Below are positions 23,855-32,196 of a stretch of 63,380 nucleotides of DNA, piece by piece; positions within the stretch are counted from its first letter, which is position 1, and every line of letters begins with the position of its first letter. This stretch comes from an uncultured Alphaproteobacteria bacterium (GTDB taxonomy: Bacteria > Pseudomonadota > Alphaproteobacteria > RF32 > CAG-239). Made by a program: the position numbers and the translations under genes. Below the pieces are notes generated by a model. The model ran no database searches. It was not told the DNA's origin and saw only the letters and a list, made by a program, of their open reading frames with translations. Where the stretch lies: positions 1 to 63,380 of the forward strand of contig CAJUCZ010000010.1 in the NCBI GenBank assembly GCA_910585375.1. The letters are read 5' to 3'.

Positions 23855-23887
23855 TTGTGGGAGGCGTGCCATCGTCTTGTACCACAA
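23855..23887 (+). promoter_or_regulatory. L11/L1 operon leader stem
   Basis: TTGTGG (23855-23860) pairs with CCACAA (23882-23887) around GAGGCGTGCC, 18 bases before rplK. The position fits the autoregulatory L1-binding site found ahead of rplK-rplA operons. The match is by position and shape only. Confidence 0.5.
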
Positions 23888-23905
23888 CCCTAACAGAGGT
23901 ATGAA

Positions 23906-24343
23906 ATGGCTAAATCTAAAAAGAAAATTTTAGGATTGATCAAGCTTCAGATCCCTGCAGGAAAAGCTAACCCTTCTCCTCCAGTTGGTCCGGCTCTGGG
24001 CCAAAAAGGCTTGAATATTATGGAATTCTGCAAAGCGTTTAATGCTGCAACACAGAAAATGGAACCGGGTATTCCGGTACCGGTTGTTATTACCGCATTT
24101 GAAGACAAGAGTTTTACTTTTGTCACCAAATTGCCGCCGGTTGCTTTCTACATTAAAAAAGCCGCCAATATTAAGAGCGGTTCCAAAGAACCCAGCAAAT
24201 CTGTTGCCGGTCAGCTGACTATGGCTCAGGTTAAGGAAATTGCCGAAGCCAAAATGCCGGATTTGAACTGCTCGACAGTCGAATCTGCCATGAACATGGT
24301 TAAAGGTCAGGCTCGTTCAATGGGTGTTAAGGTTGTGGAGTAA
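23906..24343 (+). CDS. rplK: 50S ribosomal protein L11
   Basis: This 145-residue protein has the N-terminal KLQIPAGKANPSPPVGPALG segment that binds the GTPase-associated region, then GLNIMEFCKAFN, and a C-terminal rRNA-binding domain ending in MVKGQARSMGVKVV. It lies next to the factor-binding stalk and is needed for the RelA stringent response. It is followed by rplA four bases later, the standard order. Confidence 0.98.
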   Translation: MAKSKKKILGLIKLQIPAGKANPSPPVGPALGQKGLNIMEFCKAFNAATQKMEPGIPVPVVITAFEDKSFTFVTKLPPVAFYIKKAANIKSGSKEPSKSVAGQLTMAQVKEIAEAKMPDLNCSTVESAMNMVKGQARSMGVKVVE

Positions 24344-24347
24344 GGCT

Positions 24348-25031
24348 ATGCACGGAAAAAGAATCGTAAATGCTTATAAAACAGTTGATAAAATGCAGAG
24401 CTATTCTCTGAAAGACGCTGTTAAGCTCGTTAAAGAAAATGCAAAAGCTAAATTTGACGAAACAATTGATCTGGCTATTAATCTGGGCGTTGATCCGAAA
24501 CATGCCGACCAAATGGTTCGCGGCGTTTGCTCTTTGCCGCACGGCAATGGCAAGACCGTTCGCGTTGCCGTTTTGGCTCAAGGTGAAAAAGCTGATGAAG
24601 CTAAAGCTGCCGGTGCTGATGTTGTCGGAGCCGAGAACCTGATTGACTCTATTCTGGCCGGTAAAGTTGATTTTGACAGATGTATTGCTACTCCGGACAT
24701 GATGGGTCTGGCCGGCCGTGTTGCACGTGTTCTCGGCCCGAAAGGTCTGATGCCGAATCCGAAACTGGGTACGGTTACCATGGATGTTGCCAATGCCGTT
24801 AAAAAAGCTAAAGCCGGTGAAGTTCAGTATCGTGTTGAAAAGAACGGTATTGTTCATGCCGGTATTGCCAAAGCAAGCTTTAGCGAAGATCAGATTTATG
24901 ACAACGCCAAAACCTTTATTGATGCTATCATTAAAGCAAAACCGGCTGGTGCCAAAGGCGTTTATATGAAGAAGATTTCTTTGAGCAGCACGATGGGTGT
25001 TGGTTTGAAGGTTGATTCTTCAGCTTTGTAG
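24348..25031 (+). CDS. rplA: 50S ribosomal protein L1
   Basis: This 227-residue L1-stalk protein probably represses its own operon by binding the mRNA leader. Family words are DLAINLGVDPKHADQMVRG, RVLGPKGLMPNPKLGTV and VHAGIAKASF. I start it at the ATG at 24348, whose product begins MHGKRIVNAYK, rather than at an upstream codon inside rplK. Directly after its stop begins the first of the long intergenic hairpins. Confidence 0.98.
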   Translation: MHGKRIVNAYKTVDKMQSYSLKDAVKLVKENAKAKFDETIDLAINLGVDPKHADQMVRGVCSLPHGNGKTVRVAVLAQGEKADEAKAAGADVVGAENLIDSILAGKVDFDRCIATPDMMGLAGRVARVLGPKGLMPNPKLGTVTMDVANAVKKAKAGEVQYRVEKNGIVHAGIAKASFSEDQIYDNAKTFIDAIIKAKPAGAKGVYMKKISLSSTMGVGLKVDSSAL

Positions 25032-25141
25032 CGGGGTGTTTGCTAAACGTTCTTCATACTTGGAATTTTTTCGTTCATGTACGTTTTTATGTACACATCT
25101 CTTAAAAATTCCGGCGTAGCAAAAACGTTTATCAAAGCCGC
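25031..25141 (+). repeat. Long intergenic hairpin, copy 1 (rplA/rplJ)
   Basis: The two halves pair along most of about 111 bases: GCGG/CCGC at the base, TAAACGTT/AACGTTTA, GGAATTTTT/AAAAATTCC, and the apex CATGTAC-GTTTTTAT-GTACA (25076-25095). There is no T-run after it, so it is not a normal terminator. It shares its apex, but not its arms, with the copies at 26068, 26604 and 63155. Confidence 0.75.
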
Positions 25142-25579
25142 GGATGGTTTGTTTGATTTAAATACGCAAACCTATTTTGCAAAGTATAAAAAAGTTTTGG
25201 GTGGTGAACTTTATCACCGCCCGCTCTTCGAAAAACTTTAACAAGAGTTCAATAAGAACCGGAAAGTTTTTTGAAAACTGTCCAAGACCGTAGGTGGTCA
25301 GGTCGATGAAATTTGGAAGCCGATTGGGGGTTCTGAGAAGAGGTGGCCGGTTTCGGTTGCTGCAAGGAAGTCCTTTGAAAGGTACCGGATAAGACCTTAT
25401 CTTAAATATCCTACGCAGACGGGAGTAGAGACATTTTAATATCTTTTTTCTCCTGGACAGATTTGGTTCCGCTAAGGCGGTTGGGAGATGAAGCAAATTA
25501 AATTTTCTAACCTTAAAGTCTTGGCGGTTAAGTGTTGAAATACATTGCAACAAGCAATGTTTTTATTGGAGACAATAAA
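25142..25579 (+). promoter_or_regulatory. rplJ (L10) leader
   Basis: A gene-free 438-base stretch ends at the rplJ ribosome-binding site. It contains several short stems (GTGGTGAACTTTATCACCGC at about 25200; CTCTTCG...AAGAG around 25225-25255) and CCTACGCAGACGG at about 25411, a word I associate with alphaproteobacterial rplJ leaders. The L10-L7/L12 complex regulates its own synthesis by binding such leaders. An internal promoter may also be present. Confidence 0.6.
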
Positions 25580-26062
25580 GTGAATCGCGAAGAAAAAGCA
25601 CAATTGCTCAGTGAACTGAATGAATTGTTCAACGGTGCTGAAATTGTTGTGGTTTCCCACTACAAAGGCTTGACTGTAGCCGAAGTTTCAGAACTGCGTG
25701 ACAATATCAGAAAAGCAGGCGCTGGGTTCAGAGTTACTAAAAATCGTATCACTCGTCTTGCTCTCAAGGGCACAAAATTTGAAGGTCTGACAGATTTGTT
25801 CAAAGGTCCGACGGCTATTGCTTTCGCCAATGATCCGATCTCGGCCTGCAAAGCTTGTGTTCAATTTGCCAAAACCAATGAGAAGCTGATTGTTGTCGGC
25901 GGCGCTATGGGAACCGGTGTTCTCTCTGTTGCTGAAATCAACAAACTTGCTACCATTCCTTCTCTGGACGAACTGCGTGCCAAGATTATTGGCCTGTTGC
26001 AGGCTCCGGGAGCACAATTGGCAAGAGTTACCAAGGCTTACAGCGAAAAAGAAGCTGCCTAA
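25580..26062 (+). CDS. rplJ: 50S ribosomal protein L10
   Basis: This 160-residue protein anchors the L7/L12 dimers to 23S rRNA. It starts with GTG at 25580 behind TTGGAGA; the product begins (M)NREEKAQLLSELNELF, as expected for alphaproteobacterial L10. RVTKNRITRLALKGTKFEGL is the rRNA-binding segment, and the C-terminal helix carries the L7/L12 sites. An upstream in-frame start at 25532 would add 16 residues absent from the family. Confidence 0.97.
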   Translation: MNREEKAQLLSELNELFNGAEIVVVSHYKGLTVAEVSELRDNIRKAGAGFRVTKNRITRLALKGTKFEGLTDLFKGPTAIAFANDPISACKACVQFAKTNEKLIVVGGAMGTGVLSVAEINKLATIPSLDELRAKIIGLLQAPGAQLARVTKAYSEKEAA

Positions 26063-26067
26063 ATTTA

Positions 26068-26174
26068 ATTATTGTTTTATGCAGATCCTGCTTGTGAGTT
26101 TTTCGCTCATGTACTTTTGTTTGTACACTTCGCTCAAAACTTACGGCGCATTATCTTGCCTAAAAGCAATAATT
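26068..26174 (+). repeat. Long intergenic hairpin, copy 2 (rplJ/rplL)
   Basis: About 107 bases fold back: AATTATTGTTTTA at the left end pairs with TAAAAGCAATAATT at the right end, GTGAGTTTTT pairs with CTCAAAACTTAC, and the apex is CATGTAC-TTTTGTTT-GTACA (26108-26127). Arms are unrelated in sequence to copies 1, 3 and 4. Confidence 0.75.
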
Positions 26175-26230
26175 GAAGAGTGTGAAAATTTTTAGAATTT
26201 AAATTTAATTTATTTATTGGAGATAAAGAT

Positions 26231-26602
26231 ATGGCCGATTTAGCCAAATTAGTTGATGAATTGTCAGCTTTAACCGTTATGGAAGCTGCTGACCTGTCTA
26301 AAATGCTGGAAGAAAAATGGGGCGTTTCTGCCGCTGCTGCCGTTGCCGTAGCTGCTGGTGGTGCTGCTGCCGGTGCTGCTGAAGAAGAAAAAACAGAATT
26401 TGATGTCATTCTTGCTGAAGCCGGTGCTAACAAAATTAACGTTATTAAAGAAATCCGCGCTATCACATCTTTGGGCTTGAAAGAAGCCAAAGACTTGGTA
26501 GACGGTGCTCCGAAGACTGTTAAAGAAGGCGTTGCCAAAGCTGAAGCCGAAGAAATCAAGAAGAAGCTGGAAGAGGCTGGTGCTAAGGTTGAACTCAAGT
26601 AA
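26231..26602 (+). CDS. rplL: 50S ribosomal protein L7/L12
   Basis: This 123-residue acidic stalk protein is present in several copies per ribosome. The N-terminal dimerisation helix starts MADLAKLVDELSALTVMEAA. An Ala-rich hinge (residues ~36-55) follows, then the C-terminal factor-binding domain with GLKEAKDLVDGAPKTVKEG. It is flanked on both sides by long hairpins (26068-26174 and 26604-26730), which may set its mRNA level apart from that of rplJ. Confidence 0.98.
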   Translation: MADLAKLVDELSALTVMEAADLSKMLEEKWGVSAAAAVAVAAGGAAAGAAEEEKTEFDVILAEAGANKINVIKEIRAITSLGLKEAKDLVDGAPKTVKEGVAKAEAEEIKKKLEEAGAKVELK

Positions 26603-26603
26603 T

Positions 26604-26730
26604 TAAAAGTTCAGTCTTTGGGCTTCTAGCGCAAAAAACTGCAGAACGGTCAAAATTCATGTACTTCTTTGTACATTAAAATTTTGACCGCTTTGTTTTT
26701 TATGCTATAAGTTTCAAATCTTGAACTTTT
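26604..26730 (+). repeat. Long intergenic hairpin, copy 3 (after rplL)
   Basis: About 127 bases fold back: AAAAGTTCA/TGAACTTTT at the ends, TAGCGCAAAAAAC/GTTTTTTATGCTA, then CGGTCAAAATT/AATTTTGACCG. The apex is ATTCATGTAC-TTCTTT-GTACATTAAAATT, almost identical to copy 4. Confidence 0.8.
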
Positions 26731-26790
26731 ACTCTTGAGACGGTAGTGCATTTTTTGTTTTGATGAGAGAGTGCAAAGAAATTAATTGAA

Positions 26791-26822
26791 AAAAACTCCA
26801 ACCTTAAGTTTGGAGTTTTTTT
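26791..26822 (+). terminator. Terminator after rplL
   Basis: The stem AAACTCCAA / TTGGAGTTT is followed by T residues. It could end the rplJ-rplL transcript and, on the other strand, the frameshifted membrane protein gene. Confidence 0.8.
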
Positions 26823-26863
26823 ATACATGCTTTGCTGAAATCCCTCAGTTTACCAGGGGATAT

Positions 26864-27440
26864 CTATTCTTCTTTCAGCCAGTCCAGATAGAATTGAAAC
26901 AGTTCTGGGAGAAGCCGGTATAAGAATAAAGCAATTTCGATAATGATTGTAAGTATAGCGCTAATTAGGACTGTTGCCAATATTCCGACAATTGCAGCAA
27001 TCAGATAAGCGGGCGGCGTCAATATTTCCCTGAATGTTCAGGTAAACAAGTGGGATGATAAATGAAAGCAGTAATAAGCCGTTTATCGCCCAGATTTCAA
27101 AGTTTATTGATTTTCCGTTCTTATCATGCGTTATTTTTATCAACGTATGTTGATGGTAAAGAGCATAACTGATATAGGCAGGAATGAAGGCTGAAATAGC
27201 GCCAAGAATTCCAAAAAGCATATTGGGAAAACTTGCCGGTAGGTCTTTTATTGTTGCCAGATATCCGAAAATCAGAGTTGCCAGAAAGCAAATGCTGATT
27301 GTAATTTTCAGAGCTGTTTTATGTTTTCGCTCGGGAAAGCATCGGGCAAAGAAAGTGTTTTTTTTCTTTGAAATGCCAAACAGTATTCCGCAAATGATTG
27401 CACAAATTAGAGCAAGCCAGTAATAAGTAATTGTGTTCAT
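26864..27440 (-). pseudogene. Frameshifted multi-pass membrane protein
   Basis: From ATG 27440 the minus strand encodes about 140 residues with four hydrophobic segments (YYWLALICAIICGILFG, ISICFLATLIFGYLATI, a GILGAISAFIPAYISYALYH segment, GLLLLSFIIPLVYLNI). The frame then loses coding sense after NIDAA near 27020. In the next frame the sequence continues at once as PAYLIAAIVGILATVLISAI and onward, a further membrane segment, ending LYRLLPELFQFYLDWLKEE at a stop at 26864-26866. One extra base in the GCCGCCCGC run would explain this. Either the gene is broken or the assembly has an error there. Family not recognised. Confidence 0.7.
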
Positions 27441-27999
27441 AATTATATAAGTTAAAAATTAATATTCAAAAGCATAGTAATGTCATTTTTTATTTTTGTT
27501 AAATATATTCTGGTGGATGGCCGCTTGTTGGCAGGGATGATAACGGAGAGTTATACAATAAGCAAAAAAGTATTAAATTCAACGGCTTTGAGGTGGTTTT
27601 TTGCTTTATGTTTACCAGAAATGAAAACAGTGGTGCGTTGTGTGAAAAAGAGGACGAAAATATCTGAATCTTGTTGAGAATTGGAAATGTGTCAGATATG
27701 GAGTTCGGTATTTGGTAAACAAGGAATATGAATCGCTTAGATTAAAAATGTGTTAAATTTAATATTAAAAAACTTGACTCTTTTGCGATAATAGTGCTTG
27801 CAATTTTAGACTCAGTGGTATAAAAGTAGACGAATTTAAAGTTTATTATTCTGCGAATCGCTGCCAAGTGAATTTTTTTATTCGGGGGTTTGGCAGGATT
27901 CCTTCAATAAAAATCGATTTTTTTACAACCTTCTGCGGTCGGGGTTCGGAGTTATCCGGCAGTATTGTCGCAGAATCTAACTTATAGGGATTGAAGTAT
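27441..27999 (+). promoter_or_regulatory. rpoB upstream region: GANTC sites, promoter, leader
   Basis: This 559-base gap has no supportable gene; a 65-codon frame at 27480-27677 has no ribosome-binding site or family. Seven GANTC sites lie in the last 335 bases (27666, 27730, 27776, 27809, 27855, 27897, 27973). TTGCAA (27798-27803) and TATAAA (27819-27824) form a possible promoter with a short 15-base spacer. The complementary words ATTCTGCGA (27849-27857) and TCGCAGAAT (27968-27976) bracket the leader and could pair. Confidence 0.55.
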
Positions 28000-30900
28000 A
28001 TGTTGACATCTTATACGAGCAAAAGACGTGTAAGAAGAAACTTCGGCAAGATTGACGCCGTGTCAGAAATGCCGAGTTTAATCGAAGTTCAAACCGGTTC
28101 TTATAACAGCTTTATCGAAGCTGATAAAAACGCAGAAAAATGCGAGTTCGGTTTGGAAGAAGTATTCAAATCTGTTTTCCCAATCAAAGATTTTTCCGGT
28201 AACGGCGAGTTGGAATTTGTTAAATATGAACTCGAAGAGCCGAAATATGACGTGGAAGAGTGCATTAAGCGCGATATGACTTATGCCGCTCCGATTAAGG
28301 CTACGCTGCGTCTGGTGGTTTGGGATACTGACGAAGCCACCGGTGCGAAGTCTATTCACGACATTAAAGAACAAGATGTGTATATGGGCGATATTCCGCT
28401 GATGACGGATAAAGGCACATTTATCTGCAACGGTACGGAGCGTGTTGTCGTATCGCAAATGCACCGTTCTCCGGGCGTGTTCTTTGACCATGACAAGGGT
28501 AAGACGGTTTCTTCCGGTAAATATTTGTTTGCCGCCCGTATTATTCCGTACCGCGGTTCCTGGCTTGATTTTGAATTTGATGCCAAAGACCTGCTGTATG
28601 CCCGAATTGACCGCCGCCGCAAATTGCCGGTAACTTCAATCCTGTATTCTCTGTATTCCAAAGAAACCGAAGAGAAGATTAAAAAGCTGGCCAAAGAAGG
28701 CAAGAAGATTGATCCTTCCGAAATCAAAGGAATGTCCAAAGAAGAAATTCTGGCTTACTTCTATGATGTTGACACTTTTGTCGCCGATAAAAAAGCATGG
28801 AAAGCCAAATTTGTTCCGGAAAGAATGAAAGGCGTCAAGTTTGACTTTGATCTTGTTAACGCCCAAACGGGTGATGTGGTTTTGGAGCAGGGTAAGAAAT
28901 TAAGCCCGAGACTGGCTCAGAAACTCGCCGATGAAGGTTTGGAGTTTTACAAAGTCGATGCCGGCCGGATGATTGGCAAGTTTTTGGCCAACGAGATTGT
29001 TGAAAAGAAAAGCGGCGAAGTGATTGCCGAAGCCGGTGATGAGATTACCGAAGAACTGCTGGGCAAGATTGCTGCTGCCAAAGTCAGCGAAATCAATACG
29101 CTGTACATTGACGGCGTTAATGTCGGCCCGTATATCCGCAATACGCTGGCTGCCGACAAGAATTCCTGCCGTGAGGAGGCTTTGCTTGATATCTATCGTG
29201 TTATGCGTCCGGGAGAGCCGCCGACACTGGAAACTGCCGAGCAGTTGTTTAAATCTTTGTTCTTTGATCTGGAACGCTATGACCTTTCTTCCGTCGGCCG
29301 CGTTAAGATGAATGTGGCTTTGGACATTTCTTTTGAAGATGCTCCCGATACTTTGAGAACATTGCGCGCCGATGATATTTTGCGTATTGTCAAACGTTTG
29401 GTCGAACTGCGTGACGGCAAAGGCGAAGTTGATGATATTGACCACCTTGGCAACCGTCGTGTCCGTTCAGTCGGCGAATTGATGGAAAATCAATACCGCA
29501 TGGGGTTGTTGCGTATGGAAAGAGCCATTCGCGAAAGAATGTCCTCCGAAGTTCTGGCTAACGTCAAGCCGCAGGATTTGGTCAATGCCAAACCGATTGC
29601 CGCCGTTATCCGCGAATTTTTCGGTTCGTCCCAGTTGTCGCAGTTTATGGATCAGAACAACCCGTTGTCCGAGATTACACACAAACGCCGTTTGTCCGCA
29701 TTGGGGCCGGGCGGTTTGTCCCGTGACCGCGCAGGCTTTGAAGTCCGCGACGTGCACCCGACACACTATGGGCGTATCTGTCCGATTGAAACGCCGGAAG
29801 GTCCGAACATCGGTTTGATTAACTCTCTGTCGACTTTTGCACGCATTAACAAATACGGCTTTATCGAATGTCCGTACCGCAAGGTTGTTGACGGCAAGGT
29901 TACTTCGGAAGTGGTTTATTTGTCAGCCGATGAGGAAGGCAAGTTCAAAATCGCCGAAGCCAATGCCAAAGTCAAAGACGACGGGCATTTTGAAGATGAA
30001 CTGATTGCCTGCCGTAAAGCCGGCGAGTTTGAGTTTGCCCATCCGGAAGAAATCGACTTTATTGACGTTTCGCCGAAACAGTTGGTTTCGGTTGCGACGG
30101 CATTGATTCCGTTCTTGGAAAACGATGATGCGAACCGTGCATTGATGGGGTCAAACATGCAGCGCCAAGGCGTGCCTTTGCTGCGTTCGGAAGCCCCGCT
30201 GGTCGGTACCGGCATGGAGGCTGCCGTGGCTAAAGATTCCGGTGCGACGGTCGTTTGTAAATATGACGGCGTTGTTGATGCCGTAGATGCCAACCGTATC
30301 GTGGTTCGTTCCCATAACGAAAATACCAAAGATGTCGGTGTTGAAATTTACAAGCTGCAGAAATTCCGCCGCTCCAACCAGAACACCTGCATTAATCAGG
30401 TTCCGCTGGTTAAGGTCGGGGACGAGGTTAAAGCCGGCGACATTATGGCTGACGGTCCTTGTACCGATATGGGCGAATTGGCTCTGGGCAAAAACGTACT
30501 GGTTGCGTTTATGCCGTGGAACGGTTTGAACTACGAAGATGCTATTTTGCTGTCCGAGAGAATTTCCCGCGATGACGTCTTTACTTCTCTGCATATTGAA
30601 GAATTTGAAGTTATGGCGCGTGATACCAAACTCGGTCAGGAAGAAATTACCCGCGATATTCCGAACGTCGGTGAAGAAGCTTTGCGCAATCTTGATGAGG
30701 CCGGTATCGTTTATATCGGTGCAGAGGTTAAGGCCGGCGATATTCTGGTCGGTAAGGTTACGCCGAAAGGCGAATCTCCGGTTACGCCGGAAGAAAAACT
30801 GCTGCGCGCCATCTTCGGTGAAAAAGCCTCTGATGTCCGCGATACTTCTTTGCGCGTTCAGCCGGGTATTGAAGGCATTGTTGTTGACGTTCATGTCTTC

Positions 30901-32175
30901 TCCCGCCGCGGCGTTGAGAAAGACGAGCGTGCGCTGTCTATTGAACAGGAAGAAATTTCCAATCTGGCAAAAGACCGCGATGACGAGTTGGCGATTATCC
31001 GCAAGAATTTTGAAGCGCGTTTGAAATCTATCCTGCTTGGCCAGACCGTAGTTGATGCTCCGAAAGGCATTTCCAAAAATGCCGTGATTACGGATGAAGT
31101 TTTGGCTTCGGTTCCGTCTTCGCAATGGCGCAAGATTGTCGTCAAAGACGAAGAAGTCATGGCCAGAATCGAAGAACTGCTGGCTGCGTTTGATGCCCGC
31201 AACGAAAAGATTCAGAAGCATTTTGAGGACAAGGTTGAAAAAGTTCAACGCGGCGATGATTTGCTGCCGGGCGTTTTGAAAATGGTTAAAGTCTTCATTG
31301 CGACCAAACGTAAGATTCAGTCAGGCGATAAGATTGCCGGACGCCACGGTAACAAAGGTACGATTTCCCGCGTTCTGAAGCTTGAAGACATGCCGTATAT
31401 GGAAGACGGTACGCCGGTTGACATTGTGTTGAACCCGCTGGGTGTGCCTTCCCGTATGAACGTCGGACAAATTTTGGAAACTCACTTGGGTTGGGCAGCC
31501 AAGGAATTGGGCCAACAGCTCAATGAAATGTGCGAACAGTACAAGAGAGGCGAGAAAACTCTTGACGAACTGAATAACCGCCTGAAAGAAATCTATGGTG
31601 AGAAACAGTATAATCGTGATATTGTTCCGATGAGCGAAGCCGAGAAACTCGAAATGGTTTCCAACCTCAAGAGAGGTGTGCCGACAGCTACTCCGGTATT
31701 TGACGGCGCTCATGAAGACGATATTAACCGTATGCTCTCGTTGGCAGGGCTGCCGACTTCCGGTCAGATTGACCTGTATGACGGCCGTACCGGTGAGAAG
31801 TTTGACCGTAAGGTTACCGTCGGTATCATCTATATGATTAAACTACACCACATCGTTGATGAGAAAATGCACGCCCGTTCTGTCGGTCCGTACAGTCTGG
31901 TTACCCAACAGCCGCTGGGCGGTAAGGCTCAATTCGGCGGACAACGTTTCGGTGAAATGGAAGTTTGGGCTCTGCAGGCTTACGGCGCTGCCTATACCCT
32001 GCAGGAAATGCTTACCGTTAAATCCGATGACGTTAACGGACGTACAAAAGTTTACGAGGCAATTGTTCGCGGCGATGACGGTTTTGAAGCCGGCATTCCG
32101 GAATCCTTCAACGTTTTGGTTAAAGAAATCAAGTCGTTGTGCCTGAACGTCGAATTGCTTAATGATGAAGCCTAA
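28000..32175 (+). CDS. rpoB: DNA-directed RNA polymerase subunit beta
   Basis: The 1391-residue beta subunit is of normal alphaproteobacterial length. Visible landmarks: N-terminal TSKRRVRRNFGKI; the rifampicin region with SQLSQFMDQNNPLSEITHKR followed by RRLSALGPGGL (wild-type-like Ser, Asp, His, Arg, Ser positions); PIETPEGPNIGLINSL; GRHGNKGTISRVL near the active site; and the C-terminal GGKAQFGGQRFGEMEVWALQ. I start at ATG 28000, nine bases after AGGGA, not at the TTG three codons before. It is followed by rpoC after 21 bases. Confidence 0.98.
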   Translation: MLTSYTSKRRVRRNFGKIDAVSEMPSLIEVQTGSYNSFIEADKNAEKCEFGLEEVFKSVFPIKDFSGNGELEFVKYELEEPKYDVEECIKRDMTYAAPIKATLRLVVWDTDEATGAKSIHDIKEQDVYMGDIPLMTDKGTFICNGTERVVVSQMHRSPGVFFDHDKGKTVSSGKYLFAARIIPYRGSWLDFEFDAKDLLYARIDRRRKLPVTSILYSLYSKETEEKIKKLAKEGKKIDPSEIKGMSKEEILAYFYDVDTFVADKKAWKAKFVPERMKGVKFDFDLVNAQTGDVVLEQGKKLSPRLAQKLADEGLEFYKVDAGRMIGKFLANEIVEKKSGEVIAEAGDEITEELLGKIAAAKVSEINTLYIDGVNVGPYIRNTLAADKNSCREEALLDIYRVMRPGEPPTLETAEQLFKSLFFDLERYDLSSVGRVKMNVALDISFEDAPDTLRTLRADDILRIVKRLVELRDGKGEVDDIDHLGNRRVRSVGELMENQYRMGLLRMERAIRERMSSEVLANVKPQDLVNAKPIAAVIREFFGSSQLSQFMDQNNPLSEITHKRRLSALGPGGLSRDRAGFEVRDVHPTHYGRICPIETPEGPNIGLINSLSTFARINKYGFIECPYRKVVDGKVTSEVVYLSADEEGKFKIAEANAKVKDDGHFEDELIACRKAGEFEFAHPEEIDFIDVSPKQLVSVATALIPFLENDDANRALMGSNMQRQGVPLLRSEAPLVGTGMEAAVAKDSGATVVCKYDGVVDAVDANRIVVRSHNENTKDVGVEIYKLQKFRRSNQNTCINQVPLVKVGDEVKAGDIMADGPCTDMGELALGKNVLVAFMPWNGLNYEDAILLSERISRDDVFTSLHIEEFEVMARDTKLGQEEITRDIPNVGEEALRNLDEAGIVYIGAEVKAGDILVGKVTPKGESPVTPEEKLLRAIFGEKASDVRDTSLRVQPGIEGIVVDVHVFSRRGVEKDERALSIEQEEISNLAKDRDDELAIIRKNFEARLKSILLGQTVVDAPKGISKNAVITDEVLASVPSSQWRKIVVKDEEVMARIEELLAAFDARNEKIQKHFEDKVEKVQRGDDLLPGVLKMVKVFIATKRKIQSGDKIAGRHGNKGTISRVLKLEDMPYMEDGTPVDIVLNPLGVPSRMNVGQILETHLGWAAKELGQQLNEMCEQYKRGEKTLDELNNRLKEIYGEKQYNRDIVPMSEAEKLEMVSNLKRGVPTATPVFDGAHEDDINRMLSLAGLPTSGQIDLYDGRTGEKFDRKVTVGIIYMIKLHHIVDEKMHARSVGPYSLVTQQPLGGKAQFGGQRFGEMEVWALQAYGAAYTLQEMLTVKSDDVNGRTKVYEAIVRGDDGFEAGIPESFNVLVKEIKSLCLNVELLNDEA

Positions 32176-32196
32176 GGTAAGAGGAGTTTTAAAAAT

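Larger units (their letters stand above)
23603..23905 (+). promoter_or_regulatory. rplK control region with a GANTC cluster
   Basis: This 303-base gap holds no gene. It contains five GANTC sites within 135 bases (23706, 23737, 23801, 23816, 23836), the GACGCGAAA/CGAGTC/GGGTTGCGAA words shared with the apaG upstream region, a promoter and a leader stem. GANTC is the target of CcrM-type cell-cycle methylation in alphaproteobacteria; less than one site is expected by chance in 135 bases. Confidence 0.6.

Noticed and set aside
27480..27677. 65-codon frame upstream of rpoB
   Set aside because: No ribosome-binding site; overlaps the control region and resembles no family.
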